The notes beneath the pieces were generated by a model. It made no database searches. It had not been told where the DNA came from and worked only from the letters and a program-made list of their open reading frames with translations. From Coniella vitis (Eukaryota; Ascomycota; Sordariomycetes; Diaporthales; Schizoparmaceae), in assembly GCA_011317545.1 (NCBI GenBank), contig WUJK01000002.1, positions 2,356,001 to 2,420,000 of the forward strand: 64,000 nucleotides of DNA, in the 5' to 3' direction. Positions within the stretch are counted from its first letter, which is position 1. The number at the start of each line of letters is the position of its first letter. Of this stretch, positions 25,879 to 36,607 are shown piece after piece. The position numbers and the translations under genes are program-made.

Positions 25879-27122
25879 CTAAGAAAACTCATTGTCCGCT
25901 CCCTCTTCGATGTTACCCTTGATCCTAAGCAAGATGGTCGTCTTCCACTTGTCGAGCTTGCTCATCTGGTCGTACGCATACAGCTTGTCCGAGAACTTTT
26001 CCTGGTCACCATCCTCGATCGTCTGGATCAGGTCGACCAGCAGCTGGTGCTCACGCTGCGAGGCAAACGTCGGGTCCATCTCGCAGTACTTTTCAATAGC
26101 CCGCTGCGTGGCAATCATGTCCTTGTTGGCGAGGTGGCAAATGCCTGCCTTGAGGAAGTATTCCTTGACGCTGTAGCGCATCAGGTTGTTGTTGACAGAA
26201 GCCTGCGCCACCTTCTCGTAGTTTTCGATGGCCTTGTTGTAGTCGCCGTCGAGAGCGGAAATATCGGCTACCTTGAGCCAGAGCTTGTTCGCGAGGCTGC
26301 AACAGAAAGGAAACGAGTCAGTACAGCTGCCTTACAAAAAGACTCAACAGCAACATAAGAATGGATTATCAACATACGCAGCAGCACCATCTCCATCGTA
26401 CCATCCAGCCGCCATCTCGTAGGCCTCGCATGCGCGCTTCAGGTCGCCCAGTTGGTTCTCAAACAGCTCGCCCAGGTTCTCCTTGTGCGAGGCCGCCCGC
26501 CGGAAGTTACCCTTGGTACAGTACTGGTTGATGGAGAACTCGAGACAGCGCGCGGCCTCTTCAGGGCTCTCATTGCGGTACACCTTGAAGGCGTCCACGT
26601 ACGTGTTTGCTGCATCGTCGACTTCCTTGAGCTGGTTAATCTGTATCTGTGCTGCCTTTTCGAATGTTTGTCCTGCCTCGCGGTCTGATTGTTTGTGATT
26701 GTTCCAATGTTAGCCCTCGAATCGTCTGGTCTGTGTGCCTGTGTGTATGCCTTATAGGAGAAGAAATATCGAAAAGGATGGAGAGAGACAGAGAGAGACA
26801 GAGAAAGAAGGCACAAGATACGCACTCTGTTTCTGCATCCGGAACGCATTCGCAGCTTGGATATACGTATCAACCGCATCCTGCCATTTGTCTTCTCTGC
26901 CGCCAAACAGCTTGAAGCCACCCGAGGCTTTGGAGGCCAGGGTGTCTGCCTATAATACAAGCCACACAACTGTCAATATCCATTCTTTCATTCTTTCATT
27001 CTTTCAATCATTCACACGACCTGCCATTGTTGAGCAGATGCGCAAGGGAGCAAATGAAGATGTGGGTATCTCGAGGGTTTCGATCGTACTTGTTTCAGCA
27101 GTGCGCGAGGGTCTTGAGCCAT
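25879..27122 (-). CDS. SEC17: Alpha-SNAP, vesicular fusion protein Sec17
   Basis: Sec17 recruits the ATPase Sec18/NSF to spent SNARE bundles so that they can be disassembled. The 293-aa protein (yeast 292) is a TPR-like helical solenoid; MAQDPRALLKQADTLASKA at the start and the segment KASGGFKLFGG, which forms the membrane-touching loop, are typical. Four exons: 27122-27090 (only 11 codons), 26949-26826, 26684-26378 and 26296-25879; introns are 140, 141 and 81 nt. The start was set by the tiny first exon, whose splice restores the family N-terminus. The C-terminus NIEEGADNEFS is slightly different from the acidic end usual in the family. It is divergent from the Gta3-like gene. Confidence 0.96.
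26981..27007. repeat. Short CATTCTTT tandem repeat inside SEC17 intron 1
   Basis: About three 8-nt units of a CATTCTTT-type repeat lie in the first SEC17 intron, forming the purine-rich (GAAAGAAT-type) run on the transcribed strand. It is a simple repeat. Confidence 0.7.
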
Positions 27123-27859
27123 TGTCGCAGAAGGGGGGGGGGGATAGAGGAAGGCGGGACGGTGAAGGGGGGCGATCGAGTAGACTGCTGGTTGTGTGGT
27201 CGTCGGTCGAGTTGTGGAGAGAATAAACAGGAAGCTTGAAGGGAAGGGGAAAGTCGATAGTCGAGAAAAGTGTCAGTAGGCTACCGCGCTGGTTGAAGGT
27301 ATCGGGGGGGTTTGTCTAATGCGAAGTTGGTAGACAAGACGGACGCGACAGCGGACTCGTGCTTGTTACAAGTTGCAGCTGATGCTGCCCACTGCGGGTT
27401 ATGACGCCGCCACCTTTGGGGGGCTTGGGGGCTCGTTTGGGCTCCCGCTCCCGCCTCAAGCCCTGACCTCCAAGGTAGAATGTACCGCGAGTCATTCAAT
27501 TGGCTTTGCATGGCAGTCAAGTACCGAATACTCAGGCAGGTACTCTGTCATCCAGGTGCTAGGCTCACCCCTCTCGAAACGCCGTGAATAGCCCTGGGGC
27601 TTTTGGTGGCCAATCACGTAACGAGGGTGCTTCAACGACCAACATTCTGCACGGCTGCTGCACGGCTACCGCCTTGTCTATGAAAGACAATCCATAATGT
27701 CAACATTGTACATTCCAGGGTATCTATCAGTTACCAACCTCAGGGCTCCCATCCGGATTCTCACCTCAACATCCGCAATAAAGCAAAGCAACTAGGCGGG
27801 CAAAGAAAGAAAAAAGAAAGAAGACCTACAACAACAACCAAACAAAATAAAAGCACAAT
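27123..27859. other. Divergent promoter, SEC17 and Gta3-like gene
   Basis: Bidirectional 737-bp spacer. It contains a CCAAT box near 27612, a G run near 27133-27143 and a purine/A-rich leader (about 27790-27855) just before the plus-strand start codon. No gene is visible. Confidence 0.55.
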
Positions 27860-28564
27860 ATGCCTTCACCACGCCCACTCACGGGCTGTATCGCACGCCT
27901 AGCGGCCAAACCATCGACCTCAATAGTACCAACAGCAACACCAACAAGACTAAGAATGTCTTCTAGTTGCATGTACAGCAGCAGAAGCAGTCGCTCGATA
28001 GCACACTCTACGCCTTCTGAACCACCATCTCACCAACATCAACTTCAAGCACAACAACAAGACTTTACCCAAATCTTTACCAATCCAACCTGGTCCGTCC
28101 GCTCGTTGTTACCAACGGACGAGTCCTCTTCTTCCTCGCTCCCAACACCCTCCATCACTCCCAAAACCCTCTCACACCTCCTCCGCCTCTCCTCCCTCCC
28201 GCCCCCCATCTCCCCCAAACAACAAGACGAGATGCTCTCCAACCTACACACCCAACTTCATTTCGTCCGCGCAATCCAAGCAGTCGATACCACAGGCGTC
28301 GAACCCCTACGCGCCATTCGTGATGAGACCGTCGAAGGAATGAATGAGCAAAGAATCAGTCTTGAGACGTTGAAAGGTATTCTGGACAAGGAGGAATTGG
28401 CTGGGTTTAGGAGGAGACCCAGACGGCTGCGGAATGGTGAGGCTGGGGACGGGATGGCTGACGAGGGCAGAGAGGAGGAGAAGCTGGTCGAGGCTGTTAC
28501 CAGGGAGAGGAGGGAAAGGGGATATTATCTTGTCCATAAAGGAAACGCAAAGGGCGCAGAGTAA
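27860..28564 (+). CDS. Gta3/GatC-like Glu-tRNA(Gln) amidotransferase subunit
   Basis: This 234-aa single-exon gene resembles the fungal Gta3 group (GatC-like), the small subunit that helps GatA and GatB convert Glu-tRNA(Gln) into Gln-tRNA(Gln) in mitochondria. Seen directly: a basic, Ser/Thr/Arg-rich leader suited to mitochondrial import (residues about 1-55), a WSVRSLLP block (near 77), LSHLLRLSSLPPP (near 108) and the GatC-like helix with FVRAIQAVDTTGVEPL (near 136), where aspartate and GVEPL are family features. A second ATG at residue 33 could be used as an alternative start. The tail is charged and ends in AKGAE. Identity as Gta3 rests on recall of these motifs. Confidence 0.85.
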   Translation: MPSPRPLTGCIARLAAKPSTSIVPTATPTRLRMSSSCMYSSRSSRSIAHSTPSEPPSHQHQLQAQQQDFTQIFTNPTWSVRSLLPTDESSSSSLPTPSITPKTLSHLLRLSSLPPPISPKQQDEMLSNLHTQLHFVRAIQAVDTTGVEPLRAIRDETVEGMNEQRISLETLKGILDKEELAGFRRRPRRLRNGEAGDGMADEGREEEKLVEAVTRERRERGYYLVHKGNAKGAE

Positions 28565-29201
28565 AGAAAAGAACAACATCTTTGCGCTGGCTGGCATCAA
28601 GGTTAGCTTTTTTGAAGACAAGATATATCCGGTTTGACTCCGAATATCCAGGCAGACGGGTGAGACAGTTTGGTGGAGTATGCTCCCCCTCCCCCATGAA
28701 CAAGAGACTCTTATTTGGAGAGCTCTTCACATCGGCTGACGTCGCATCGATCAAACAAGAATGAATAAACAAACTCAGTGACCATTCAACACGTCCAGTG
28801 CCGTACTGTACAAGCCGCCCACCACAGAGCCGATATCTCATCCGGAAAGAAAAGAATGCGCCGTCATGTACAGGACGACCTTAATCAACCATACTTCCAA
28901 GCCACAACTCCGACCCTCGAAATGCAATATTGTCAACAAGTACCGCCGGGTCAACTCCTTGCTAAGATCCAGTACAACCGCCACCAAATCTCAAATAGGG
29001 CTGGCTATTCCAGTCAAGGGGGAAAAAACGAATACTGTCCCTTACTTCCAATGCTTTCAATGAATCAAACTCATGAGACTGGCACAGGACGACTTGGAAT
29101 ACTAAAAGAATCAAACCATGCATGTCCCAAACAGCACACACAAACGAAATGATCTTGGTCACCCAATGTTCTGCCTTGCAAGGCCAGAAACTCCAGTTGC
29201 G
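28565..29201. other. Spacer between Gta3-like gene and the DUF726 tail
   Basis: This stretch separates two converging genes and should hold their 3' UTRs. Short frames on both strands show no family features. Confidence 0.55.
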
Positions 29202-29450
29202 TTATTGCTCCGGTAACACTCCCTGAACGCCTTGCTGATGATGAATGCGGTAGTTACCGCCACGATTGCCTCCTCGAGGAAACCTTGCACCGCGATAGGA
29301 AGCATACTTGTTGTTCCATCGGTCAGTCTGTCGACCGCTGCCTCCATGCTGCCATGGTTGTTTGGCACCTCGCTGTGATTGTGCGTTCCTTTCAGGTTGA
29401 TAGATTGGTCGGCTGTTCCAGTAAGAGGATGGGCGATGGTGATCCTGCTC
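29202..29450 (-). other. In-frame 82-codon Arg/Gly/Gln-rich extension after TAG
   Basis: Directly after the TAG (29451-29453) that ends the DUF726 reading frame, the same frame stays open for 82 sense codons to a TAA at 29202-29204. The encoded peptide (starting EQDHHRPSSYWNSRP, containing RFPRGGNRGGNYR) continues the Arg/Gly-rich character of the preceding tail, which random 3' UTR would not do. Options are programmed readthrough, a recent CAG-to-TAG or similar nonsense change, splicing around the TAG, or a sequencing error. I saw no good in-phase donor that would remove the TAG, and the following bases (GAGCAG) are not a known strong readthrough context. Confidence 0.5.
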
Positions 29451-32225
29451 CTACAAATTCATCTTTCCCATCTGTTCAGCAAGACGTTTGTCGTTTCCGA
29501 AGCGGCCGCCTCGACCGCCTCCACGACCACCTCTACCACCACGTTGAGGCAGTGCATTTTCCTTGTGCTCGACCGAGGCAGCCTTGGGCTGCTTTTGCTT
29601 AGGGTCTGGAACTGGCCGCTTTCCTGGTGCAGCCACCAGTAGCTTCTGCTGCACAACAGTTGAGCTCTTGGGCTGTGGGAGCGGAGCCTTCAGATCTTCC
29701 TTGATATCTTCCCACCCAATGCGCTTGAGAATGGTCGGAACCAGGGAAGTATAGTCCAGATGAGCTTCAAGCACATCACTCACGTCGTGGTTTTCGATAC
29801 CTCCCACTCCCTGAATCTGCTGAAGGCCGGCAATGCCAAAGTGGAAGGCAGTCTGTCGAGATGCGAAGGCGAGCATGTAGTCGGTAGGTGAATATACATT
29901 CACAAGTCGGCCAGAGACAACACTCTTCAACGCGCTCCAGATTCCAGCATCTGCGGGTACAGGTGCTCCCATCAGGACAACGGTGTCCACCAGGCCATAC
30001 TGCTTGCGCTCAGCTAGGTGAGAGAGGCAGAGGTATATGGCACGAGCACTGAGTCCGTATCCGATCAAGGATACTCCTCGCTCTCCGTGGACATGTCCAA
30101 TAATGGCATCGGACAAGACTTGTTCGAGTTTGGAACACTTGGTCAAGGCCATTACCCAAGCATTGTCGACAATCTTGCTGGCCCTCATCAGCGCTTCAGG
30201 CCAGGCATTCTGGAGCAGAGTGGTCATGACTATCATCCACTTGTCAGCACCCTTTGGCAAAGTCTGTAAAATGATTGCGCACTTACTAGGTAGTCCTTTC
30301 AAAGTTAGCAAGGCATCGGGCCAAGCCTTGCTTCTGATCAGGGTGGTGAAAGCGCCTCCAACTTTTCCAAGTGCCTCGGTCTCCCAACGAATCACAATGA
30401 CTTCGTTGCGGCGGTCCAAGCACTGCCAGGTCTCGGTATTGATGGCCTCGCCCTTGACAAGGCCGTCAATGCAATAGACAATGCGCATGCGGCGATCTTC
30501 TGCGGCGACCTTCTTCGAATCGAGCATTTCGGAGTCAGTAGAAGAGTGTATAGGAACGAAGCCGCCGTCCTGCAAGCCAGAAGCCAGAGTCTCAAAGGTG
30601 ACGACGCGAGATCGAGAAGGATTGACGCCAAAGAAGACACCAACGGCTGTTTCGCAGTCCCCGAGAGGGCCCAGCAAGTGAGCAACAGACACAGCGGGAA
30701 GACCGACCGGAGGTAGACCTTGAGCGGCTTCAATCATGCCGATACCAGCATTGAGCAGCGTCCTGCCGACTTGAGCGGAATTGGCAGAAGGCCGCCACTT
30801 CTTCCGGGACTCTTTGGTCGACTTGGCTCCATGAACTCGAGGGACACCTTGAACCCCAGCGTCACGTTCACCCGCGATCTTTTCCTGCTGGTCAGTGGTT
30901 TGGGGTCCTTCGACTACAGCAGTCTCGTCGGTCACTTTCTTCTCCTGAAACTCTTCGGTTAATTTCTTTTCCTGCTGCTCTCGCAGTTCAACTTCCTCGC
31001 ACAAGGTCTTGTAAATCTTGCCGAGGCCGCGGGCGATGCGGTTCTCTTCCTCTTTCAGCACCCACGCGGGGATGTGAAGGGATGATGCCAGGTATAGTAA
31101 GTAGAGGCGAGAATGCGAAATGTAGTGCTCGGTGGAAATGGTCAGGAGGATCATAATGTGCATGAGAAAACGTCTTTTGTCGACAGGCAAGTGACAAAGT
31201 GGTGTATCCACTGGCGGGAAACGTCGGATGAGGTATAGGTCAGCCTGATAGGCGGTGCCCTTGTTCACTGCTAGTTTCAAATCAGTTTTCTGACCTTTTC
31301 AAAGCACACACTACGGTGCGGCTGGTTGGTGTTTCGCGGGCTATAGCTACACGTAGCTGGGATTGAGAATGGAGGGAAGGATGGAGACAGGTCCGGGGTC
31401 AATTGGGCTTTACTCACCTTGCTGCTGATTTTTGCCGGCAGAACCAGCTCCAGCTCCTCCTCCTCCTCCTCGAGGACCTCCCTGACCTTGACGGGAAGGA
31501 CCAGCGCTCAAGTTAGACTGGGCTGGGGTAATCAGGTCGTTCATGCGCTTGTTGAGCAGGTGCTTCCACTTGTTGAAGTACGAGGTACTGTCATCTTTCA
31601 AAACACTCATCGTGGATGGCATCGGCCTGACACTGTTGACATCGATCTTGGGCACGAACTTTGGCTTGATGTCAGAGAGCTCGCCTTCTTCAGGAATGGT
31701 CTCCTGTTTCTTGCCCTGGATAGCGACCGGTTTGGCGCCGGTGTTTGCGTTCTTTTCGGCCTGGGCTGCCTGGGCTGCCTTGGCCTTTTGAGCTGCGACA
31801 ACGGGCTTGTAGTTGAAGATCTTGACGCGATTGACTTGGGCAACAGGGTGGTCTAGGAAGTTGAAGGGCTTGTGCATGTTTTCTTCGAGCTTGGCCATGA
31901 TGGCCTCGCTCAGCTTGATCAGTTCAATGCGCTGGGACGGGTTGAGGATGACGCTGATGTCAACCTCGCGCCTCACGAGCTGGGGGCGTGGTTTGGGCAT
32001 CTCGACGCCGTCACCATCACCTTCAACCTCGGTATCGGTGCGGTCTCTGGTTGTGGTGTTGTCAGTGTCGGGTTTGGAACCGTCCTCAACGTGTGGCTCG
32101 GTATCTCCAGGCGCGTTGCTGTGATCTGAGGAAGCAACTGGGAGGTTGTCTGAGTGAGGGGCAGGTTGTTGTGGCTCGGGCTGTCCACCACTCTGGGTAG
32201 GTTGAGGGGTTGTCGGACCAGCCAT
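29451..32225 (-). CDS. Atypical DUF726 alpha/beta-hydrolase-like protein
   Basis: The protein belongs to the DUF726 group (TMCO4-like; the yeast relative is Mil1). Family features: an N-terminal block DISVILNPSQRIELIKL with FNKWKHLLNKR, a helical block ending YLLYLASSLHIP, then the alpha/beta-hydrolase part with RIVYCIDG, VIRWE, LIGYGLSARAI, VLMGAPVP, GRLVNVYSPTD and a final LKRIGWEDI. Three exons are 32225-31418, 31267-30287 and 30229-29451 (855 aa). The second intron (57 nt, GTAAGT, branch GCTGAC, TAG) is in frame and stop-free, so it hides in the ORF; removing it restores family spacing. Odd points: the nucleophile elbow usually G-Y-S-L-G reads GYGLS, so the catalytic serine is missing; the Gly-rich membrane hairpin is short and divergent; both ends carry RG-rich segments; and the frame continues past the TAG. 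It may be a pseudoenzyme or decaying copy. Confidence 0.8.
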
Positions 32226-33704
32226 CTTGAAAGGCTGAATTGTTATTTGAGCCTGGGTCGGCGTGGGTTTGGAATTGGTTTTGGAAGTCGCGATGGGTCA
32301 CAACAGGTCAACGACAGCAGGTGCGAGGATGCGAGGGTTGGTAGGTGAGAAGGGGAGGAGGGGTGCAGAATTAGTAGGGGAGTTTCACTTGTCAACGAAG
32401 CAGGAAAGTGCGAGGGGATGTTCAAAGATCGTGTTGGGTGGATTGGCAAGGGACTGTGATAGCTGCCTTGGAGTGAATGGAAGTTGAGCGCAGCAGTTTC
32501 CCAGCGAGAGAGAGAGAAGACAAAGAGAGGCTCAATGTTCACTCTGCAAATGGGAAGCCAGGCTACAAGCTTGGAGCTGTACTTGGACAAGTACAAGAAG
32601 AACAACAATCGATGAAAGGAAGACAGTCTGCCATATTGCCCCAGAATTGTTTGCCTTGTGATAGCGTTTTACCTATTGTTACATGAACTTCATTCAAGTC
32701 ACTAGCCGTGCCCAGGTCTCGCAACGCTCCTATTGGAACACATAAAAACATGGCAGTCCTCTGCCAAACACACTTGAAGCTGTAGCACAAAGACGAACGG
32801 CAGACGACATGCAGCTACATGCACGGAACCTAACTGCATCTCCCCGCTGGACCAAGGGGAATCTTTACCAGCTATATGGATATATGAACTCGAAGCACTT
32901 CTAGAAAGTGTGACAGAAGACAGCTAAAACAACCACAAATGCTATCCGTGATGGACTCTCTTCTACGTTTCAAGAGCAAAGATGAGTCTCCAACAATGGC
33001 CTGTTTCATTAATACTCGTGAGCACGAGTAGGCTTGGGGGTTGGGATGCTCAACAAGCCTCTTTCTGAATACCCATCTGGATAAGTCAAAAAGGTCATAA
33101 GGCTTTGCCCAAGGAAGGCCAGGACGAAAAACCCATCTATAAACTGGGCATACATTAGGCATTCAAAGACTTTACCAGCCCTTTGCGGACATGGAATCCC
33201 ATTTGAAACATACTATACTCGCCCATATACTCCTGCTTTGTTTATTGCCTTGGACGTCAGTTCCTTGCAATGCCACTCGATATTGTACTTGTCTATGTAG
33301 ATAGGAAAGGAGTCCCATGCAAGACATCCCGAGCAGTCATCTCCAGATCGTCAATGTCTAGTTTTGCCCTATAGGGCTGCCGAGGTATCAGTGCTGGGCG
33401 ACCACTAGATCCTCATTGCATTAATAATTGGCATAGCAGGAAAAAGCAATCTTGTCTCTGTTGTCACTATTACCATGAGCTAGATGATAACGTTTCCCAG
33501 CTTTGTTTGACTACGTACCTAGGTATACATCGGAATGACGCATAAACCTAATAAAGGCGTTCCACAAGCTATAGCACAGCATAAATTACTTAAGTTTCGT
33601 GGTACATTATGTGATATGGTTAACTCTGTTTGTACTCATGTGCTTTCGATTCTTCTATAAACAACCCTTTCCCCAACCTTTCTCTCTTTCAAGCAGGTAT
33701 TCCT
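32226..33704. other. Intergenic, DUF726 promoter and Tag1-like 3' flank
   Basis: 1.48 kb without a supported gene. A purine-rich (GA) stretch lies near 32500-32530. On the plus strand a TATAAA (near 33656) is followed by a CT-rich run, but it faces the 3' end of the Tag1-like gene. Minus-strand frame 32872-33162 has no family features. Confidence 0.5.
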
Positions 33705-36607
33705 TCAGAGCCGCACACTTGCCCCGATCCCCTTCCCAACATACCAGATCTTTTCCCTCCACTCCCCGATTCTCACCCCTACCGTCGCAATCGCATCGAG
33801 CTTCAATGCGCCCCCAAGAGCCTTGCGGAGCTTTTCCCGTCCAATGCTCCCCACAGTCCAGTCTACAGGCAGCCGCGGTGTTTGCGACAGACCCGGCGTC
33901 GCTGCGATGGGCAAGTCATAGATAATCTGGCCAATGGGTTCCGTGTGGTTGTAGAATGCCGTGGCGTTGATGTGCTCGATGTAGACAGTGTTATACTGCA
34001 GGGGAGAGGCGAGTGTGAATTGGGCAGAAGATGAGAGAAGGTGAAAGACTGCGTTGCGGATAAAGTGGCCTGTACGCGCGGGAGGATCGGAGCCAGGTTC
34101 GTTGCCATCATCGCCGGGTAAACGGAGACGAGGCGCGGGAATGGTCAGGTTGAAGTGCGACAGAGCATCCCCAAGGAGAGGCTGGCCTGGGATACTATCG
34201 CGATGGGCACGCACGGCTAACGTTGTGTTGAAGCCCGAGAGGTGCTGCGAAAGAAATTCCCGTCCAACAACTTTTGCCCTGGCACCGCCTGCGGATGGTT
34301 CCCATTTGGCCTGGACTACCAGATATGAGTTATTGCCTGTCGTGATGTCCATGTTTTCAGCCGTCACCTCTCCAAGGGTAGATCCGTTACAGAGAATGTG
34401 CGCGCTGATGTAGGGGATGCTTGCTGTATATGCCGTTGGATTCGTGATGTTAACGAGTGCTTCCAACCTGATTGAGCTAGGCGTTGTTTCAAGAATCTTG
34501 ATGAATCCCACTTCAGGCTTGAGTCTGGCGAGGAGGTTGTGCTTTGAAGAGCCGCCGTTGAGTATTGCTATTTGCGTCAGGTTAGAAATAAGCCAAAAAC
34601 CAAAGATCCTACGGGGTAGGGAGGAGAGCCACCAGCCACTTGTGTTCCATTGCCATGACTGGATTGTTAAGGATACTAACATCACGACAGAAAGGACGGA
34701 CGTTTTACTGGTATCATTCCCTCGGCCGGAATGTTTTTAAGAACCAATTCTCCCAAAACAGTCTCAATCTCCACATCCACTAGTGCCTTGATCTCTAGGT
34801 GTATGGTCTTGCCCTTGAAGATGAGCTGTTGGATCACGTCTGTAAAAACATCTGCATCCGTAACATTGAGAGGAGCATCAATGATCCGCGACCGGATCAT
34901 AAGATCGAGGCCGTGGCCATTGCTCGATTCGACTTTGGTGGAGTTCGCCGCTTGCCACTTGCGGAGATCCAATATGCCCAGTTTCTGATCCTTGTACAAG
35001 ACATCGGCCGAGGCGCGGATATGCGTGACGTTGATACCAAAGTTCATTTCCTGCGGGAGGTTTGCAATAGCCTGAATGGTTCCTGAGACCTTTGGGTTTG
35101 CATCAGGGTCGCCAGGCTCGGCCGTTGGATCTGGAAGGCTGAAGTGTGTTTCCGTCAAGGAAAAGTTGCGAATCAAATTGTCGAAGCTGCGCTCTGGAAA
35201 TGGTACAGGCACAACGACCTGAGACAGAATCTCATTGAGCCATTCTGGTGTGCCACCTGTGGGATGTCGCTTACCTCGCACGTACACTGGAGGGGCTTCG
35301 CCTCCAAGGTACTGCTTGAGCAGGCGATCCAACGGGGTTGAGCCCGAGTCTGGACATAGGCGTGTCAGAGACTCGGGGAGCTTGCCAACTACTCCGTGGA
35401 CGTTGGCGACAACATTTGAGTGGGGCCTGATAATTACGGTTTCTGTGACGGCATCAGCAACCTGGATGTAAGGGTCATGCAGGCCGCAGTTGGCCAGAAG
35501 AACCTCGAACGCTAGCGGTGGGATGTTCAATTCGATGGGCCACTTGTTGTACATGCTGACGGACACGTCAGCTCCCACGGTGTGATTATCAACGTCTCGG
35601 AAGAATAGCCTTGTGATGTTGTACGGAGGTACGGAACCATCTTCTCCACCAGGCAATTTGGACGCTGCACACACATACACATCAGCCGCAGTTCACGGGC
35701 AGGTACACTAGGGGACCAGAAGGTGGAACGCGACAATAACAAGAGACAGACTGTGTAGGATCATGGTGAGAATATTCTCATTGGCTCAGAACAGTGTCTT
35801 TTCGCCAAGATACAATGACGCGAAGGATTTGTAGAGAGATTGACCTTCAAGAGTGAGAGACTCGGACACTGTGTGCGTGCCAAGGGGAATAATGCCCGTC
35901 TTGAGCTTGATATCAGCTTCGCCCATAACCCGCAGCTGGTTCAGCCTGCCTTCCAACCACTCGTTGGCAATCATGCGAATGCCCTCTGCCGCACCTGGAA
36001 CAAGCTCTGCAACCAAATCGATGACAGTATTTTGGCCGTCAATCTTCAAGGTGATGGGGGGTATTTCTGTGCTGCCGAGCAGAATATTGTCATATTCTGG
36101 CAGGTAGACATTGACACGAGTGGCCTCAGTGCCCAACTCTCGAACGAACCAGGTTGCCACACTCCCAACTCTTCTGACTTGTGTATTTTCAACCTTGGAA
36201 CCGTCCAGTCGGAAGTTGGCTTTTATGCGAGCGCGCACGCCATCTGTCGTGATGGACTCGAGTGAAAGATTGGTTGGTTCAAGAACCGCAGCTTGTTTTG
36301 CATACTCTTCGATTGCCGCAGGAGCAAAGAACGCGGCAATCATGATTGTGACGGAAAGAATGGCCAGGATGACCATGGCGATGATGGAGGGCCATCTTTG
36401 TTTCGAGGCACTTTTACTGGAGGTACTACTGCGTCGTGACCTAGGAGACGCGCTGTTGTCGCCTTGCTGTGTTCGGTTTTCATCGCCGTCGTAGCGAGGG
36501 ACATCTCCCCCAGAGAGCAACGGAGTCGATTCATTTCCAGATTGTGGCTGACTGTCGTGATCGAAGTCTCTTGTCGCCAGCAGAGGAGATTCTTCTGAGT
36601 CGGGCAT
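33705..36607 (-). CDS. Tag1-like vacuolar membrane protein (DUF3712 family)
   Basis: The 862-aa product has a short Ser/Asp-rich N-tail, one strong membrane span (residues about 73-96, rich in Ile/Ala/Met) and a long lumenal region of repeated beta-sandwich (LEA/Ig-like) modules with many N-glycosylation sites (NLS, NHT, NIT, NFS, NVT). This is the layout of yeast Tag1 (YLR173W), a vacuolar membrane protein that ends autophagy; such fungal proteins are often filed as DUF3712 or 'pre-rRNA processing'. Diagnostic blocks are PPYNITRLFFRDV, VYVRGKR and EALVNITNPTAYTASIPY. Proposed exons are 36607-35845, 35664-34702 and 34567-33705. Intron 1 (180 nt, donor GTCAAT) is uncertain because no stronger in-phase donor exists; intron 2 (134 nt, donor GTCCGT) is also approximate. 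All joins keep phase. Confidence 0.82.

Noticed and set aside
31410..32225. Treating 31410-32225 as a separate gene from the DUF726 body
   Set aside because: Its ORF ends at a perfect GTGAGT donor, phase matches the acceptor at 31268, and its DISVIL...FNKWK blocks fit the N-terminal part of DUF726 proteins.
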